Notes: generated from the sequence alone by a model not told the origin. Shown: positions 1 through 8,806, counted from the stretch's first letter. The stretch: 64,000 bases of DNA from Paludibaculum fermentans (GCF_015277775.1 NZ_CP063849.1:6587501-6651500), one strand, 5' to 3'. Translations and numbers: made by a program.

Positions 1-1878
1 CGGGAAGTTGCTGTCGATGCGACGCAGCAGCGACGGGACGAGATCCGGTGCGGAGTTGGGCGCAGTCAATGAAGTGGGCAGTAGTCCGTTCACGCGGAAG
101 TTGTTCAGGCCGGGTGTCAGCCAGTTGGGGGTGACAACGCGGGGAACTGTCAGGTCGTCGTTGATGTTGGTGATGGAGTAAGCGTGCTGATTCCATAGCT
201 TGCGCGAGTTGGCCCAGTTACCGTTTGCGCCGGAATAGACGCGTACGCCGAGTTGGGGCGTGGCTCCGCCGGGCACCGCCGGGACCACGATGTCGGCATG
301 CCCGTCGCCATCCACATCGGCCACTACGGGCATCTCCAAAGCGGTGCTCGACGAGCGTGGAAACTGATTCAGGATGGCGCCGTCGGTGCCGCGGAAGATG
401 TAGAAGAACTGTTCATCGGCGAACACGACCTCGGCACTCCCATCGCTGTTGAAGTCGAAGACAGAGGCGGAGGTGACGCCGGAGCTGCCATCCAGGATGG
501 GCACGCTCCATTTCATGGCGCCATCGGTCTCATAGACGATGAAATGCGCATTGTCGGCCACGCCGATCTCGGGCTGCCCGTCGTTGTCGAAATCGGCGAT
601 CACCGGGGGGCCGCCGCGCGCGAATGCGCCGGGGGCGTCGGAGACCCATTTGAGGGAGCCGTCGTGTTCCAGCAGGTAGAGGCTGAAGCTGCCGTTGGGC
701 CGGACGACAACCTCCGGGTAGGGGTCGGCGTCGAAGTTGCCGACTGCTACGAAGCCGTCAAAGAGCCCCCAGCCGCCATAGGCGGCGCCGGTTTTGTCCC
801 AGTAGATGGTGCCGTCCGCGCGGTAAGCGGTGGGGCCGGCGATAACTTCCAGCTTGCCGTCCAAGTCGAGATCGGCCACCACGGAGGCGCGTGCCGTGGC
901 GCCGAAGCCGCCGGTGCTGCCGGCGCCGGTCCAGAGCAGTGTGCCGTTGGCGTTGAATACCATGTTGCCGACCACCAGGTTGATGGTGCCGTTGGCGTTC
1001 AGGTCGGCGGCCGAGATTCCCACCCAGCAGTTCGTCTGCGCCAGGGGGCCCGCTAGTTGCTGGATGCCGCGCCACTTCAAACCGCCGTCGTGCTCAAAGG
1101 CGATGAGACGGCACGATTCGTCCGCCGTGATGATCTCCGGACGGCCATCGCCATCAATATCGGCCAGCGTCACCCCGGCTCCGGGATGCACGCGGAGCGC
1201 GGGGTCCGTGATCGACAGCAGGGGTGAGCCCGTATCACCGGAAACCACGCGCAGCACGCCGTTCTGGAATTCGCCGGTGATGAGTTCAAAGGTCGTGAAC
1301 ACGACATCCGGTACGCCGTCGCCATTCACGTCTCCGACGACGGGCGTGTTAGTGACGGCGCGGCTGGCGGGGACGTCGAAGAAGGTGTCGCGCAGCCACT
1401 TTACCTGCGGGTTGAGGGCGGTGGAGGCAGGCGGAGTGAACTTGCTGTTCTGGCCCGTGTGGCGCACGTTGTTCTCTTCGTTCTGCTCAGCAATCGCAGA
1501 AGCGGAGTCGGCGAGGACGTAGAGAATATTGCCTTTGAATTGAAGAGTTCCGCCCAGCGTGATGCTGACGGGCGTGCCGGCATTGACGGCCAGTGCCGAG
1601 TTCACTGTAGCCGTGCCCAGGGACTGGTCTGTGCCGCTGTCGTATTTGCCATTGGCATTGCGATCCTCAAACGCGCGCACCTGGAACGAACCGGCCGTTG
1701 CGGCCGAGCCCTGGTTCTTCACCGTGGCGCTGAGAGTGCCGGTGGTGACCAGGGTCTGGGCGTCCGTAGTGACGGAGCCCGTGATGGCGGTGACGACGAG
1801 GTCCGGTGTGGCCTGTGACCAGAGCCACCCGGCGGCGGCCAGTGGAAGTACGCAAAGAGATAGGGTGCGGGTGTTCAT
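1..1878 (-). CDS. Secreted CARDB / FG-GAP (VCBS) repeat protein, C-terminus cut by window edge
   Basis: The frame is open from an ATG at 1878 to base 1, giving 626 codons without a stop, so the C-terminus lies outside the window. A strong ribosome site (GGAGG, 6 nt spacing) fixes the start. The N-terminus is a short signal peptide ending near a W-S-Q-A site. Residues about 22-140 resemble a CARDB/APHP Ig-like domain (starting TPDLVVTAITG). The rest is a series of beta-propeller blades with the Ca-binding FG-GAP/VCBS loop, e.g. GDVNGDGVPDVVF, ADIDGDGRPEII, ADFDNDGQPEIGV and ADVDGDGHADIVV. Such proteins are extracellular and integrin-like, often adhesive, with no assigned enzymatic role. It starts 20 bp after the PEP-CTERM gene and is probably cotranscribed with it. 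The family assignment is firm; the function is unknown. Confidence 0.85.
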   Translation of the reverse strand, partial: MNTRTLSLCVLPLAAAGWLWSQATPDLVVTAITGSVTTDAQTLVTTGTLSATVKNQGSAATAGSFQVRAFEDRNANGKYDSGTDQSLGTATVNSALAVNAGTPVSITLGGTLQFKGNILYVLADSASAIAEQNEENNVRHTGQNSKFTPPASTALNPQVKWLRDTFFDVPASRAVTNTPVVGDVNGDGVPDVVFTTFELITGEFQNGVLRVVSGDTGSPLLSITDPALRVHPGAGVTLADIDGDGRPEIITADESCRLIAFEHDGGLKWRGIQQLAGPLAQTNCWVGISAADLNANGTINLVVGNMVFNANGTLLWTGAGSTGGFGATARASVVADLDLDGKLEVIAGPTAYRADGTIYWDKTGAAYGGWGLFDGFVAVGNFDADPYPEVVVRPNGSFSLYLLEHDGSLKWVSDAPGAFARGGPPVIADFDNDGQPEIGVADNAHFIVYETDGAMKWSVPILDGSSGVTSASVFDFNSDGSAEVVFADEQFFYIFRGTDGAILNQFPRSSSTALEMPVVADVDGDGHADIVVPAVPGGATPQLGVRVYSGANGNWANSRKLWNQHAYSITNINDDLTVPRVVTPNWLTPGLNNFRVNGLLPTSLTAPNSAPDLVPSLLRRIDSNFP

Positions 1879-1898
1879 GATTTCCTCCGGGCAGCGGC

Positions 1899-2666
1899 CT
1901 AGCGGCGGCGGGAAAAGGCCGAGGTCCAAATGCGGCGGGACAGGCAGACACTCAGGCCCGAGGCGAGTAGCAGCGCAGTGCCTGGTTCCGGGACGCCCGT
2001 GGGCGGTGGAGGCGGCGGAGGGGGCGGACCGGTGTAGGGACCGAGTTGCGCATAGGCGTTGAAGTACAAGGCGATGTTGGAGTCGGGATCGACGAGCTGC
2101 AGCCCGGCGGCGTCCGTGAGGCTGAGAGTGCCGAAGACATACAGGGACTGGCCCTGGTGCATCGTTTGAATCAGAAACTGGATGGCCGCTGATACGTCAT
2201 CGGGTGTGCTGGAAGGGACACCGATGGTCTCGTCGAGTGCTCCGGTGAGGGTGTGGGTGTAGATGTTGCCGAAAACATATTCGGGTTCGTCGATCTCCCA
2301 ACTGGTGAATGGGAGCGCGCCTACCGGCGCCAGGACGGGCAGAGCGTTGGAGATGTAGTCACCGTATTCATTGAAGAAGGAGTTGGTGTCGCGGTCGATG
2401 TCTGGGTCCAGGAAGAGCGTGAAGCGCAGATTCGAGATATCCGCGCCCGTGAGATTGGTCCAGGTGAAGCTGAAGCTGCCCAGATTCTCCGCATCGAGCG
2501 CGGAAGTGAACTGCGGCGATGCGCTGGTGAAGCTGGCCTTCGGGACGGAGCTGCCGCCGTAGTGGATGTAGGCTTCCAGGCTTTGGAGCTGGATGATGGC
2601 GGCCGCGGAAGCGATGCTTTGGCAGGCGAGCAGTCCCAGGACGACGCCCAGTCGAGAAATGAACAT
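1899..2666 (-). CDS. PEP-CTERM sorting domain protein
   Basis: A 255-residue exported protein. An N-terminal signal peptide (about residues 1-22, ending near ASAAA) is followed by a beta-rich body of about 185 residues with no recognised catalytic motif. A nine-proline linker leads to a C-terminal PEP-CTERM tripartite signal: the motif VPEPG, a hydrophobic stretch (TALLLASGLSVCL), then an arginine-rich tail. In known systems exosortase (EpsH/Xrt) recognises this signal and processes the protein during export, often with exopolysaccharide. No exosortase gene is in the window, so it must be elsewhere if the system works. The body resembles the choice-of-anchor type PEP-CTERM proteins but I cannot name it. 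It is followed 20 bp later by the FG-GAP protein on the same strand. Confidence 0.85.
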   Translation of the reverse strand: MFISRLGVVLGLLACQSIASAAAIIQLQSLEAYIHYGGSSVPKASFTSASPQFTSALDAENLGSFSFTWTNLTGADISNLRFTLFLDPDIDRDTNSFFNEYGDYISNALPVLAPVGALPFTSWEIDEPEYVFGNIYTHTLTGALDETIGVPSSTPDDVSAAIQFLIQTMHQGQSLYVFGTLSLTDAAGLQLVDPDSNIALYFNAYAQLGPYTGPPPPPPPPPTGVPEPGTALLLASGLSVCLSRRIWTSAFSRRR

Positions 2667-2793
2667 TTGCAGGTCCCCTCGCCTCTAACCCGCAACGCGA
2701 AGACGGGAAGGCTCACGGGAAGAGAGAATTTTTCGGCGAGCGGGCTGTGCCTGGCGAATCGTGTCGCGGTGCGAGCGGCGGGGCCATTAAGGC

Positions 2794-2799
2794 TATACT
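2794..2799 (+). promoter_or_regulatory. -10 box (TATACT) just upstream of the GTG start of the first MFS gene
   Basis: TATACT lies 11 nt before the GTG at 2811. It would place transcription initiation around 2806, leaving a leader of only about 5 nt. No Shine-Dalgarno sequence precedes the GTG. No clear -35 box is visible. Confidence 0.4.
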
Positions 2800-2810
2800 G
2801 ACCCCTATCC

Positions 2811-4031
2811 GTGCGGTTTTTTGAAGGTGTCTTCTCCACACCCCGCTGGCTGGCGTTGTGGGCCGCCCAACTGGGTTTCATGCTCGACGCGATGGACGTA
2901 CTGTTGTACGTCTTCGCCCTGACGACCCTGAAAGCGGAGTTCGGCTGGACGAACGCGCAGGCCGGGTTGGTCTCGTCGGTGACGCTGATTTCATCCGCGG
3001 CCGGCGGCATCGTCGCGGGCGTTGTCTCCGACAGGATCGGGCGGCGGCGCACGTTGATCTACACCATCCTGCTTTACTCGCTGGCATCGGCGGGCACGGC
3101 GACGTCGCGCGGGATCGTCGACCTGATTTTCTGGCGGGCGCTGGTGGGCCTGGGGCTCGGAGGGGAATGGTCGGCTGGCGCAACGCTGGTGGCGGAGTCG
3201 TGGCCGGCGGAACATCGGGCAAAGGCCGTGAGCTTCATGCAATCGGGCTGGGCGCTGGGGTATATGGCGGCGGCGGGGCTGTCGGCGTGGATCCTGCCGG
3301 CGTATGGCTGGCGGGCTTTGTTTCTGGCGGGTGTGTTGCCCGCGCTGGTGACTGTGTTTATCCGGCGCAAGGTAGAAGAGCCGGAGATCTGGGTGAAGTC
3401 GACCGGGAAGGCCAGCTTTATGGGCATCTTCCGGCCGCCGGTGGGGCGCAGGACCTTGTTCGCGACGATCCTCGCCACCAGCGTGTTGTTTGCCTACTGG
3501 GGCCTGTTCACTTGGCTGCCCGGGTTCCTCTCATCGCCCACTGAGCAGGGCGGAGCCGGCATGAGCATCCTGAAGACGAGCGGATTTGTGTTCGCGGTCC
3601 AGATGGGCGCGTTTTATGGATACCTGTGTTTTGGAGTCCTGGCGGACAAGTTCGGTCGGCGGCCGGCCTTTGCGTTCTATGTGGGCGTGGCGGCATTACT
3701 GACGCCGCTGTATGGACTGGCCCCGCGGATCTCCCCCATGCTGCTGCTGTTGTTGGGACCGTGCATCGGGTTCTTCGGCACGGGTTTCTTTTCGCTATTT
3801 GGGACGATGCTGGCGGAGTTGTACCCGACGGCCATCCGCGGTGCGGGACAGGGCTTTGTGTACAACTTTGGAAGGGGCTTGAGCGCCTTGGCGCCGTATG
3901 CAGTTGGGTCCCTGGCCGATCACTTTGGGCTAGGCGCGGCGCTGGGACTCAACTCCGCATTCTTCCTTGCGGCTTCGCTGCTGGTCTTCCTGCTGCCGGA
4001 GACCCGGCAAACCCAACTCGAGACTGTTTAG
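2811..4031 (+). CDS. MFS transporter (aromatic acid / sialic acid symporter-like)
   Basis: A 406-residue major facilitator with about 12 hydrophobic segments. The first-half signature DRIGRRRT appears between TM2 and TM3, and a corresponding ADKFGRRPA loop appears between TM8 and TM9. The sequence after TM1 (LDAMDVLLYV) and the LGLGGEWSAGA segment in TM4 are typical of the AAHS/SHS-type proton symporters for small organic acids (benzoate, lactate, sialate). The substrate cannot be read from sequence. The GTG start at 2811 gives a normal N-terminus ahead of TM1; the next ATG (2880) would cut TM1. The gene stands alone on the plus strand and converges on the fmdB-like gene. Confidence 0.85.
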   Translation: MRFFEGVFSTPRWLALWAAQLGFMLDAMDVLLYVFALTTLKAEFGWTNAQAGLVSSVTLISSAAGGIVAGVVSDRIGRRRTLIYTILLYSLASAGTATSRGIVDLIFWRALVGLGLGGEWSAGATLVAESWPAEHRAKAVSFMQSGWALGYMAAAGLSAWILPAYGWRALFLAGVLPALVTVFIRRKVEEPEIWVKSTGKASFMGIFRPPVGRRTLFATILATSVLFAYWGLFTWLPGFLSSPTEQGGAGMSILKTSGFVFAVQMGAFYGYLCFGVLADKFGRRPAFAFYVGVAALLTPLYGLAPRISPMLLLLLGPCIGFFGTGFFSLFGTMLAELYPTAIRGAGQGFVYNFGRGLSALAPYAVGSLADHFGLGAALGLNSAFFLAASLLVFLLPETRQTQLETV

Positions 4032-4062
4032 ACGACCACCCGGGCCGCCGAGGTTAGCGGGC

Positions 4063-4263
4063 TCAGGTAAAGCGTCCGGTGGGGATGCAGCCGCCGCCTT
4101 TGCCGCCGGAGGACGAGGAGCCGACGGCGCAGGCTGAGACGCGCCGCTCCACGTGCTGCGAGGCGCAACGAGGACAGACCAGGTGCCTATCCGCCTCGGA
4201 CATGCGGCGGAGCTGTTCATACAGATGGCCGCATTCGGTGCAACGGTACTCGTACATAGGCAT
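4063..4263 (-). CDS. FmdB-family zinc ribbon protein
   Basis: A 66-residue protein starting MPMYEYRC, the usual FmdB-family opening. The start chosen is the ATG at 4263; a TTG at 4275 would add four residues. A CxxC pair (CTEC) near residue 7 and a second pair (CPRC) near residue 31 form the zinc ribbon. The tail is Ser/Gly-rich with two further cysteines (CAVGSSSSGG...GGC), as usual for the family. FmdB proteins are small putative regulators first noted beside formamidase/amidase genes, and their molecular role is not settled. It begins 39 bp after the stop of the upstream MFS gene on the same strand, so the two may be cotranscribed. Confidence 0.9.
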   Translation of the reverse strand: MPMYEYRCTECGHLYEQLRRMSEADRHLVCPRCASQHVERRVSACAVGSSSSGGKGGGCIPTGRFT

Positions 4264-4302
4264 AGTTATTCCCAATGATGCCAGATGGCGGAAAGGGTGA
4301 CA

Positions 4303-5562
4303 CTAGACAGGCACGGTGATCTTTTGGATCTTGCCCATGAACACCTGGGTGCAAGTCCAGGCGATGAGATGGAACGTGCCCATCATCACAAAGACAGGTG
4401 TGTAGCCGTAGTGGGTGACCAGGTAGCCGGGCAGAAGGGCCGTAAAGATCACGCCTCCGATGCCGCCCATGAAGCCGCCGATGCCAATGACCGAAGCGAC
4501 CGCGCTCTTGGGAAAGACATCGCTGACTGTGGTGTACAGATTGGCCGAATAGCCTTGATGAGCGGCCGTGGCCAAGCTGATGAGGGCAATGGCGAGGATC
4601 GTCGACTCGACAGCCACGGCGGTGGCGGCCAGGGGCATACACAGGGCGAAAAGGGCCATGGTGGCTTTGCGGGCTTTGCCGCTCTCCCAGCCGCGCCCGA
4701 TGAGGAAACCGCTGACCCAGCCTCCAGCCACGCTGCCGAAGCTGGCGGTGAAGTAGATGACGGGGACGGCCCAGCCAATTTCCTGGAGGCTGAGACCGCG
4801 TGCGCGCTTGAAGTAGAGGGCGAGCCAGGTGAGATAGAACCACCAGACAGGATCGCTGAAGAACTTGGCCAGGCCGAAGCCGTAGGTTTCGCGGATGCGA
4901 AGCGCCTGGCTCCAGGTGATTTGGGTCTCGATCTTCTCGTCCGGATCGCTCTCGATGATGGCCAGTTCGGCTTCGTTTACCCATTTGTGCTGGCGGGGCT
5001 GGCGGTAGATCCACCACCAGAGAATGAGGCAGATGAAACCCGTGGAGGCGGTGATGAGGAAACAGGCTCGCCAGCCGTAATGGAAGTTCATCCAGACAAA
5101 GACGGGTGGTCCGCAAACTGAAGCGATATTGGTGCCGGAGTTAAAGATGCCGGTGGCGAGAGCACGATCCTTCTTGGGGAACCACTCGGATACGGCTTTG
5201 ATGGCGGCGGGGAAGTTGCCGCTTTCTCCCAGGCCCAGGAGGCCTCGCCAGAAGCTGAGGTCGACGAAGCTGCGCGCGAGGGAGTGGAGGCCGGCGGCCA
5301 CACTCCAGAAGACGATGGCCACGGAGTAGCCCCAGCGAGTCCCTTTGCTGTCAATCACTTTGCCCATGATGAGGAAGCCCACGGCATAGGCGAACTGGAA
5401 GGCGCTGTTGACGTAGCCGAACTCCAGCTCCGAGAAATGGAGGTCGTCGAGAATGACCGGACTGAGGATCGTGAGCATGATCCGGTCCAGGTAATTATTG
5501 GTGGTGACTATAAAGAGGATGGCGAGAATGAGCCAGCGGATCGACGAGGGTCTGGGATTCAC
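4303..5562 (-). CDS. MFS transporter, ACS/ExuT (hexuronate)-like
   Basis: A 419-residue 12-TM transporter of the anion:cation symporter branch. TM1 carries NYLDRIMLT, and the TM4-5 region has LGLGESGNFPAAIKAVSEWF, the diagnostic ExuT/GudP/phthalate-type signature. The central loop (about residues 190-235) is hydrophilic. Family members import hexuronates, glucarate, galactonate or similar sugar acids; substrate assignment is inference. The start is GTG at 5562 with no Shine-Dalgarno, but a consensus -10 box lies 7 nt upstream. The fmdB-like gene follows. rpsT and its terminator lie upstream. Confidence 0.87.
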   Translation of the reverse strand: MNPRPSSIRWLILAILFIVTTNNYLDRIMLTILSPVILDDLHFSELEFGYVNSAFQFAYAVGFLIMGKVIDSKGTRWGYSVAIVFWSVAAGLHSLARSFVDLSFWRGLLGLGESGNFPAAIKAVSEWFPKKDRALATGIFNSGTNIASVCGPPVFVWMNFHYGWRACFLITASTGFICLILWWWIYRQPRQHKWVNEAELAIIESDPDEKIETQITWSQALRIRETYGFGLAKFFSDPVWWFYLTWLALYFKRARGLSLQEIGWAVPVIYFTASFGSVAGGWVSGFLIGRGWESGKARKATMALFALCMPLAATAVAVESTILAIALISLATAAHQGYSANLYTTVSDVFPKSAVASVIGIGGFMGGIGGVIFTALLPGYLVTHYGYTPVFVMMGTFHLIAWTCTQVFMGKIQKITVPV

Positions 5563-5569
5563 GTGTCCG

Positions 5570-5575
5570 ATTATA
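5570..5575 (-). promoter_or_regulatory. Consensus -10 box (TATAAT) abutting the GTG start of the ExuT-like gene
   Basis: On the minus strand TATAAT ends 7 nt before the GTG at 5562. Transcription would therefore begin at or within a base of the start codon, which would give a leaderless mRNA. The -35 region is weak (TCACTT at 17-18 nt spacing). A TTGACA also occurs but only 6 nt upstream of the -10, which is too close to serve it. Confidence 0.5.
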
Positions 5576-5618
5576 CTGAAATGTCAATCGAAAGTGAGGC
5601 AGGGGGGGAGGCGGAGGC

Positions 5619-5648
5619 AAAAGAAAAGCGGCGCACTGAGTGCGCCGC
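5619..5648 (-). terminator. Intrinsic terminator of rpsT
   Basis: On the minus strand an 8-9 bp GC stem (GCGGCGCA paired with TGCGCCGC, short loop) at 5628-5648 is followed by TTTTCTTTT at 5627-5619. It lies 30 bp after the rpsT stop and separates rpsT from the MFS gene. Confidence 0.9.
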
Positions 5649-5677
5649 GGTTGAAATTGAGGCTGGTTGGACTTCTG

Positions 5678-5959
5678 CTACGCCGCGGCCGGAGCGCTGG
5701 TGAGCGACTTCAGGCGGTTGTGGAGGCGGGACTTATACCGCGAGGCGGTATTGTCCTTGATGATGCCCCACTTGGCGGCGCGATCGACAAGAGAGAAGGT
5801 CTGCGGCAGGAGTGCCGTGGCAGCAGCCACGTCTTTCTTTTCAACAGCCCGGCGCATGGCGCGAATGGCATGGCGCAGGCGGCTCTTCCGCATCCGGTTA
5901 ACTTCCGTGCGACGCTCAGTGATGCGCACACGCTTCAGCGATGAAAAATGATTCGCCAT
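5678..5959 (-). CDS. rpsT: 30S ribosomal protein S20
   Basis: A 93-residue, very basic helical protein with the S20 pattern: [17 protein letters not shown] at the N-terminus, the central [18 protein letters not shown] helix, and the C-terminal KGIIKDN-type segment (here [18 protein letters not shown]). Length matches the family (about 85-95). S20 binds 16S rRNA early in 30S assembly. It is monocistronic, with a predicted sigma70 promoter at about 6001-6030 and a strong terminator after the stop. Confidence 0.97.
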   Translation of the reverse strand: MANHFSSLKRVRITERRTEVNRMRKSRLRHAIRAMRRAVEKKDVAAATALLPQTFSLVDRAAKWGIIKDNTASRYKSRLHNRLKSLTSAPAAA

Positions 5960-6000
5960 TGATTCTACTTACAGACCCTTACCCAAAGTTGTACATGGTC

Positions 6001-6030
6001 AGGATAGCGCATTGAGAGGCGAGGCGTCAA
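6001..6030 (-). promoter_or_regulatory. Predicted sigma70 promoter of rpsT
   Basis: On the minus strand a TTGACG -35 box (6030-6025) and a TATCCT -10 box (6006-6001) are separated by 18 nt. The predicted start is near 5994, about 35 nt before the rpsT ATG. Confidence 0.6.
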
Positions 6031-6087
6031 AGCCGAGCTTCGGATGAGTGCACTGCAAACCAGCCACCTGTAAATCTTTCGGATATT

Positions 6088-6115
6088 TTGACTATCCTAC
6101 GATAAGTCTTATGAG
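6088..6115 (+). promoter_or_regulatory. Possible promoter of the RND efflux operon
   Basis: TTGACT (6088-6093), a 16-nt spacer and TATGAG (6110-6115) lie upstream of the efflux operon. This implies a leader of about 155 nt if translation starts at the ATG at 6279. If the GTG at 6144 were used, the leader would be about 20 nt. The leader (6122-6278) contains two copies of GAATTGCCGG about 20 bp apart (6197 and 6219). Confidence 0.4.
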
Positions 6116-6278
6116 AGAATAACGGTAGATCGTTCGGCTAGGCGTGCCGACTCGACGCGATCCATGCCGTTGGATAGACCAATCATGTAGCTCCTCGAAT
6201 TGCCGGCATCTCTGGAATTGCCGGGCGAGCCTCCCTCTGCTGGATCACCCAGTGCTGGCTGAGTGTTTGAACCAAACC

Positions 6279-7637
6279 ATGCATTTACTGACCGGTCCCA
6301 CCTTCCGCCACAACTCTCTGCTCTGGAGGATCCTGGCTGCCGGGGTGCTGCTGGCGCCTCGAGCGTGGCCCCAAGCTGCTCATTCCACGACAGAAGCCTC
6401 CGTTGGGCGAGCCGCGCAGCAGAGCGTCCGTCCGCCTATCGGCACGGTGTCGACGGAGCCGGCGGAATCCCTGACCCTGGAGAAGGCCCTGGCCCTGGCT
6501 GAGGAGCACAATCCGCAGTTGAAGGCGGCCGCGGCGATGGCTCGGGGCGCCAAAGCCTCCATTACTACTGCGTCCGCTTACCCGAATCCGGAATTCACAA
6601 CATTTGCCGGACGGCAATACCGGCGTTTGCCCGGCGCGGAACCGGGCTTATTGCAACATTACAGCGTCGAGCAGCAGGTGGAATTGCCGTCGGTCCGCAA
6701 GTCGCGGATTCTGACCGCGGAGTTGGGCCGCCAAAGCAGCCGGTTTGGCCTGGAAGAGGCCCGGCTGGGTGTGCGGGCCGGTGTGAAACGGGCGTTCTAC
6801 CTGGTTTTGCGGCGGCGCGCCGAGCTGGAACTGGCGCGGGAGAATCTGCGGCTGGTGGAAGATCTGCGCCGAAGGATCCAGATTCAGGTCGAAGTGGGCG
6901 AGGCGGCGAAGCTGGAGTTGGTCCGCTCGGATGCGGAAACGGCGACGGCGCGGGTGCTGGCGAATAGTGCGCAGCTGCGGCTGCTGAATGCGACGACGGC
7001 GCTGCGGACGGCGATTGGGGCTCCGGTGGCGGGGGAGGTTGCTCCGCAGGGTTCGCTGACGCCACAGATCACGTTGCCTCCCTGGCAGACGCTGCTGGGT
7101 GTCGTCCTGAATGAGCATCCGATGCTGGCGCAGGCGGGTTCGGAGATCGAGCGTGCGAAGGCCCGTCTGTCGAATGAGTTGGCCCTCAGGAAGCCGCAAC
7201 CGTCGCTGCGGGCCGAGTATGAGAACCAGCCGGACCTGGGGTTTTTCCGGTTCGGCGTCACTCTGCCGGTGCCGGTCTGGAACAAGCGGGAAGGGCCCAT
7301 TGCGGAGGCCGAAGCGGCGTTGGAGCACCTGCGGGCCACGGCGGAGATGAGGCGGTTGGAGCTCACGGCGGAACTGGAACGCGCCTACGGCCAATATGAG
7401 GTGGCGAGCCAGCAGGTGGCTTCGTTTGAGCTGGGCGTGCTGAAGGAGGCGACCGCGGCTGTGGACGCAGCCGAAGCGGCGTTCCGCTTCGGGGAGCGAG
7501 GGATTATTGAGGTCCTGGACGCGCAAAGGGTGCTGCGCACCGTCAGGCAGGATTTCCTGACGGCGCAATACGACGTGCAGGACGCGCTGATCAATCTGGA
7601 ACAACTGCGAGCGATTGCCCCGGAGAACCATCCATGA
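6279..7637 (+). CDS. TolC-family outer membrane efflux protein (CzcC-like)
   Basis: The outer-membrane channel of a tripartite RND pump. From the ATG at 6279 the protein is 452 residues, beginning with a hydrophobic signal segment (LLWRILAAGVLLAPRAWPQA). The frame extends upstream to a GTG at 6144, but that stretch is Cys-rich and does not look like an export signal, so the later start is preferred without a clear ribosome site. The body has two OEP repeats of long helices: SLTLEKALALAEEHNPQLKA opens the first, and a second half starts around TLLGVVLNEHPML. It also has the CzcC-type FGVTLPVPVWNKREGP segment. The stop overlaps the next gene's start by 4 bp (ATGA), so the two are translationally coupled. 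Confidence 0.88.
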   Translation: MHLLTGPTFRHNSLLWRILAAGVLLAPRAWPQAAHSTTEASVGRAAQQSVRPPIGTVSTEPAESLTLEKALALAEEHNPQLKAAAAMARGAKASITTASAYPNPEFTTFAGRQYRRLPGAEPGLLQHYSVEQQVELPSVRKSRILTAELGRQSSRFGLEEARLGVRAGVKRAFYLVLRRRAELELARENLRLVEDLRRRIQIQVEVGEAAKLELVRSDAETATARVLANSAQLRLLNATTALRTAIGAPVAGEVAPQGSLTPQITLPPWQTLLGVVLNEHPMLAQAGSEIERAKARLSNELALRKPQPSLRAEYENQPDLGFFRFGVTLPVPVWNKREGPIAEAEAALEHLRATAEMRRLELTAELERAYGQYEVASQQVASFELGVLKEATAAVDAAEAAFRFGERGIIEVLDAQRVLRTVRQDFLTAQYDVQDALINLEQLRAIAPENHP

Positions 7638-8800
7638 AACTTGCCCACCGAATCCTATTACCGGCCTGCGCCGTGGGTGCGCTCTTACTGACAGGGTGCA
7701 AGGGCGCCGCTAGCGTGAGCGAGGCGAAGGCGAAAGAAGCGAAGCCGTGGGACGCGATGTCGATCCGCGTAACGGCCGACGTCGCGCGGCACATCCGGAC
7801 GGGCAAGCCGCAAATGTCGCCCGTGGCGGCGATCCTGGATGTCGCCGGGCGGGTTGAGGCCGACGAGAACCGCATTGCCCGCGTGAACTCACCGGTTTCC
7901 GGCCGGATTGTGGACCTCGAAGTAGTGGAAGGGCAGACGGTGAAGCGCGGCCAGGTGGTGGCGGTGATCCGCAGTACGGAACTGACGAGCGCGCAAACCG
8001 AGTTCCTGAAGGCCCATTCCCAGCGGCGCCTGGCGGAAAAGGCGGTAGACCGGGCGAAGAGGCTGCTGGACGCCGGCGTGATCGGCGAGGCGGAGTTGCA
8101 GCGGCGCGAGGCGGAACTGGTGCAGGCGACGGCGGAGGTCTCTTCGTCACGTGACCAACTGGCCGTGCTGGGCATGACGGAGGAGGCGTTGGACAAGCTG
8201 CAGACGAGCCGGACGATCAACTCGCTGTTCCAGGTGCAGGCGACTATAGACGGAACCGTCCTGGAGCGCAAGGCGACCATCGGCCAGGTGGTGCAGGACG
8301 CCGAGGTGGTTTGCGTGTTGTCGGATCTATCGAAGGTGTGGCTGGTGGCTGATCTGCCGGAGCAGTCGGCCGGCACGATTGATGTGGGGAAGAGCGTGGA
8401 GGCGCAGATTCCGGCGCTGCCGGGGCAGACGTTCCACGGGAAGCTCACATTCGTCAGCGCGACGGTGAACCCGGAGACGCGCACCGTGCGGATCCGCATG
8501 GATGTGCCGAATCCGAGGGGCAAGTTGAAGCCGGCGATGCTGGCCACGATGCTGCTGAAGGACGAGTCGCAGAAGCAGATGCTGGTGCCGTCGACGGCGG
8601 TCGTGCGCGAGGGGAATCAGGATCACCTCTACGTGGAGGCGGCGCAAGGCGTGTTTGCGATGCGGCCGGTACAACTGGCCGGCGAGTTTGAGAAGTCACG
8701 CGTGGTGGTGAGCGGGTTGACCGGCGACGAGACGATCGTCCTGGACGGGGCATTCCATCTGAACAACGAGCGCAAGCGGCTTGCGCTGCAAGGGGAATAG
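7634..8800 (+). CDS. RND efflux periplasmic adaptor (CzcB/CusB family)
   Basis: A 388-residue membrane-fusion lipoprotein. The N-terminus has a lipobox-like LLLTGCKG, so the mature protein is probably lipid-anchored at Cys about 22. A biotinyl-lipoyl half-motif (SPVSGRIVDLEVVEGQTVK) near residues 90-115 is followed by a coiled-coil hairpin. The return lipoyl half is QATIDGTVLERKATIGQVV. Beta-barrel and membrane-proximal domains follow. It bridges the RND pump and the TolC-like channel. I see no Met-rich N-terminal metal-binding segment such as CusB has. It is the middle gene of a three-gene operon, 6 bp before the pump. Confidence 0.9.
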   Translation: MKLAHRILLPACAVGALLLTGCKGAASVSEAKAKEAKPWDAMSIRVTADVARHIRTGKPQMSPVAAILDVAGRVEADENRIARVNSPVSGRIVDLEVVEGQTVKRGQVVAVIRSTELTSAQTEFLKAHSQRRLAEKAVDRAKRLLDAGVIGEAELQRREAELVQATAEVSSSRDQLAVLGMTEEALDKLQTSRTINSLFQVQATIDGTVLERKATIGQVVQDAEVVCVLSDLSKVWLVADLPEQSAGTIDVGKSVEAQIPALPGQTFHGKLTFVSATVNPETRTVRIRMDVPNPRGKLKPAMLATMLLKDESQKQMLVPSTAVVREGNQDHLYVEAAQGVFAMRPVQLAGEFEKSRVVVSGLTGDETIVLDGAFHLNNERKRLALQGE

Positions 8801-8806
8801 CGGCCC

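Noticed and set aside
253-1056. Plus-strand frame opposite the FG-GAP protein
   Set aside because: The minus-strand frame is open for 626 codons with signal peptide, ribosome site and FG-GAP motifs, so this is a shadow.
1899-2666. Exosortase partner for the PEP-CTERM protein
   Set aside because: No exosortase-like membrane protein occurs anywhere in the window.
5575-5600. TTGACA near the ExuT-like gene as its -35 box
   Set aside because: It is only 6 nt from the TATAAT -10 box, too close to form a normal sigma70 promoter.
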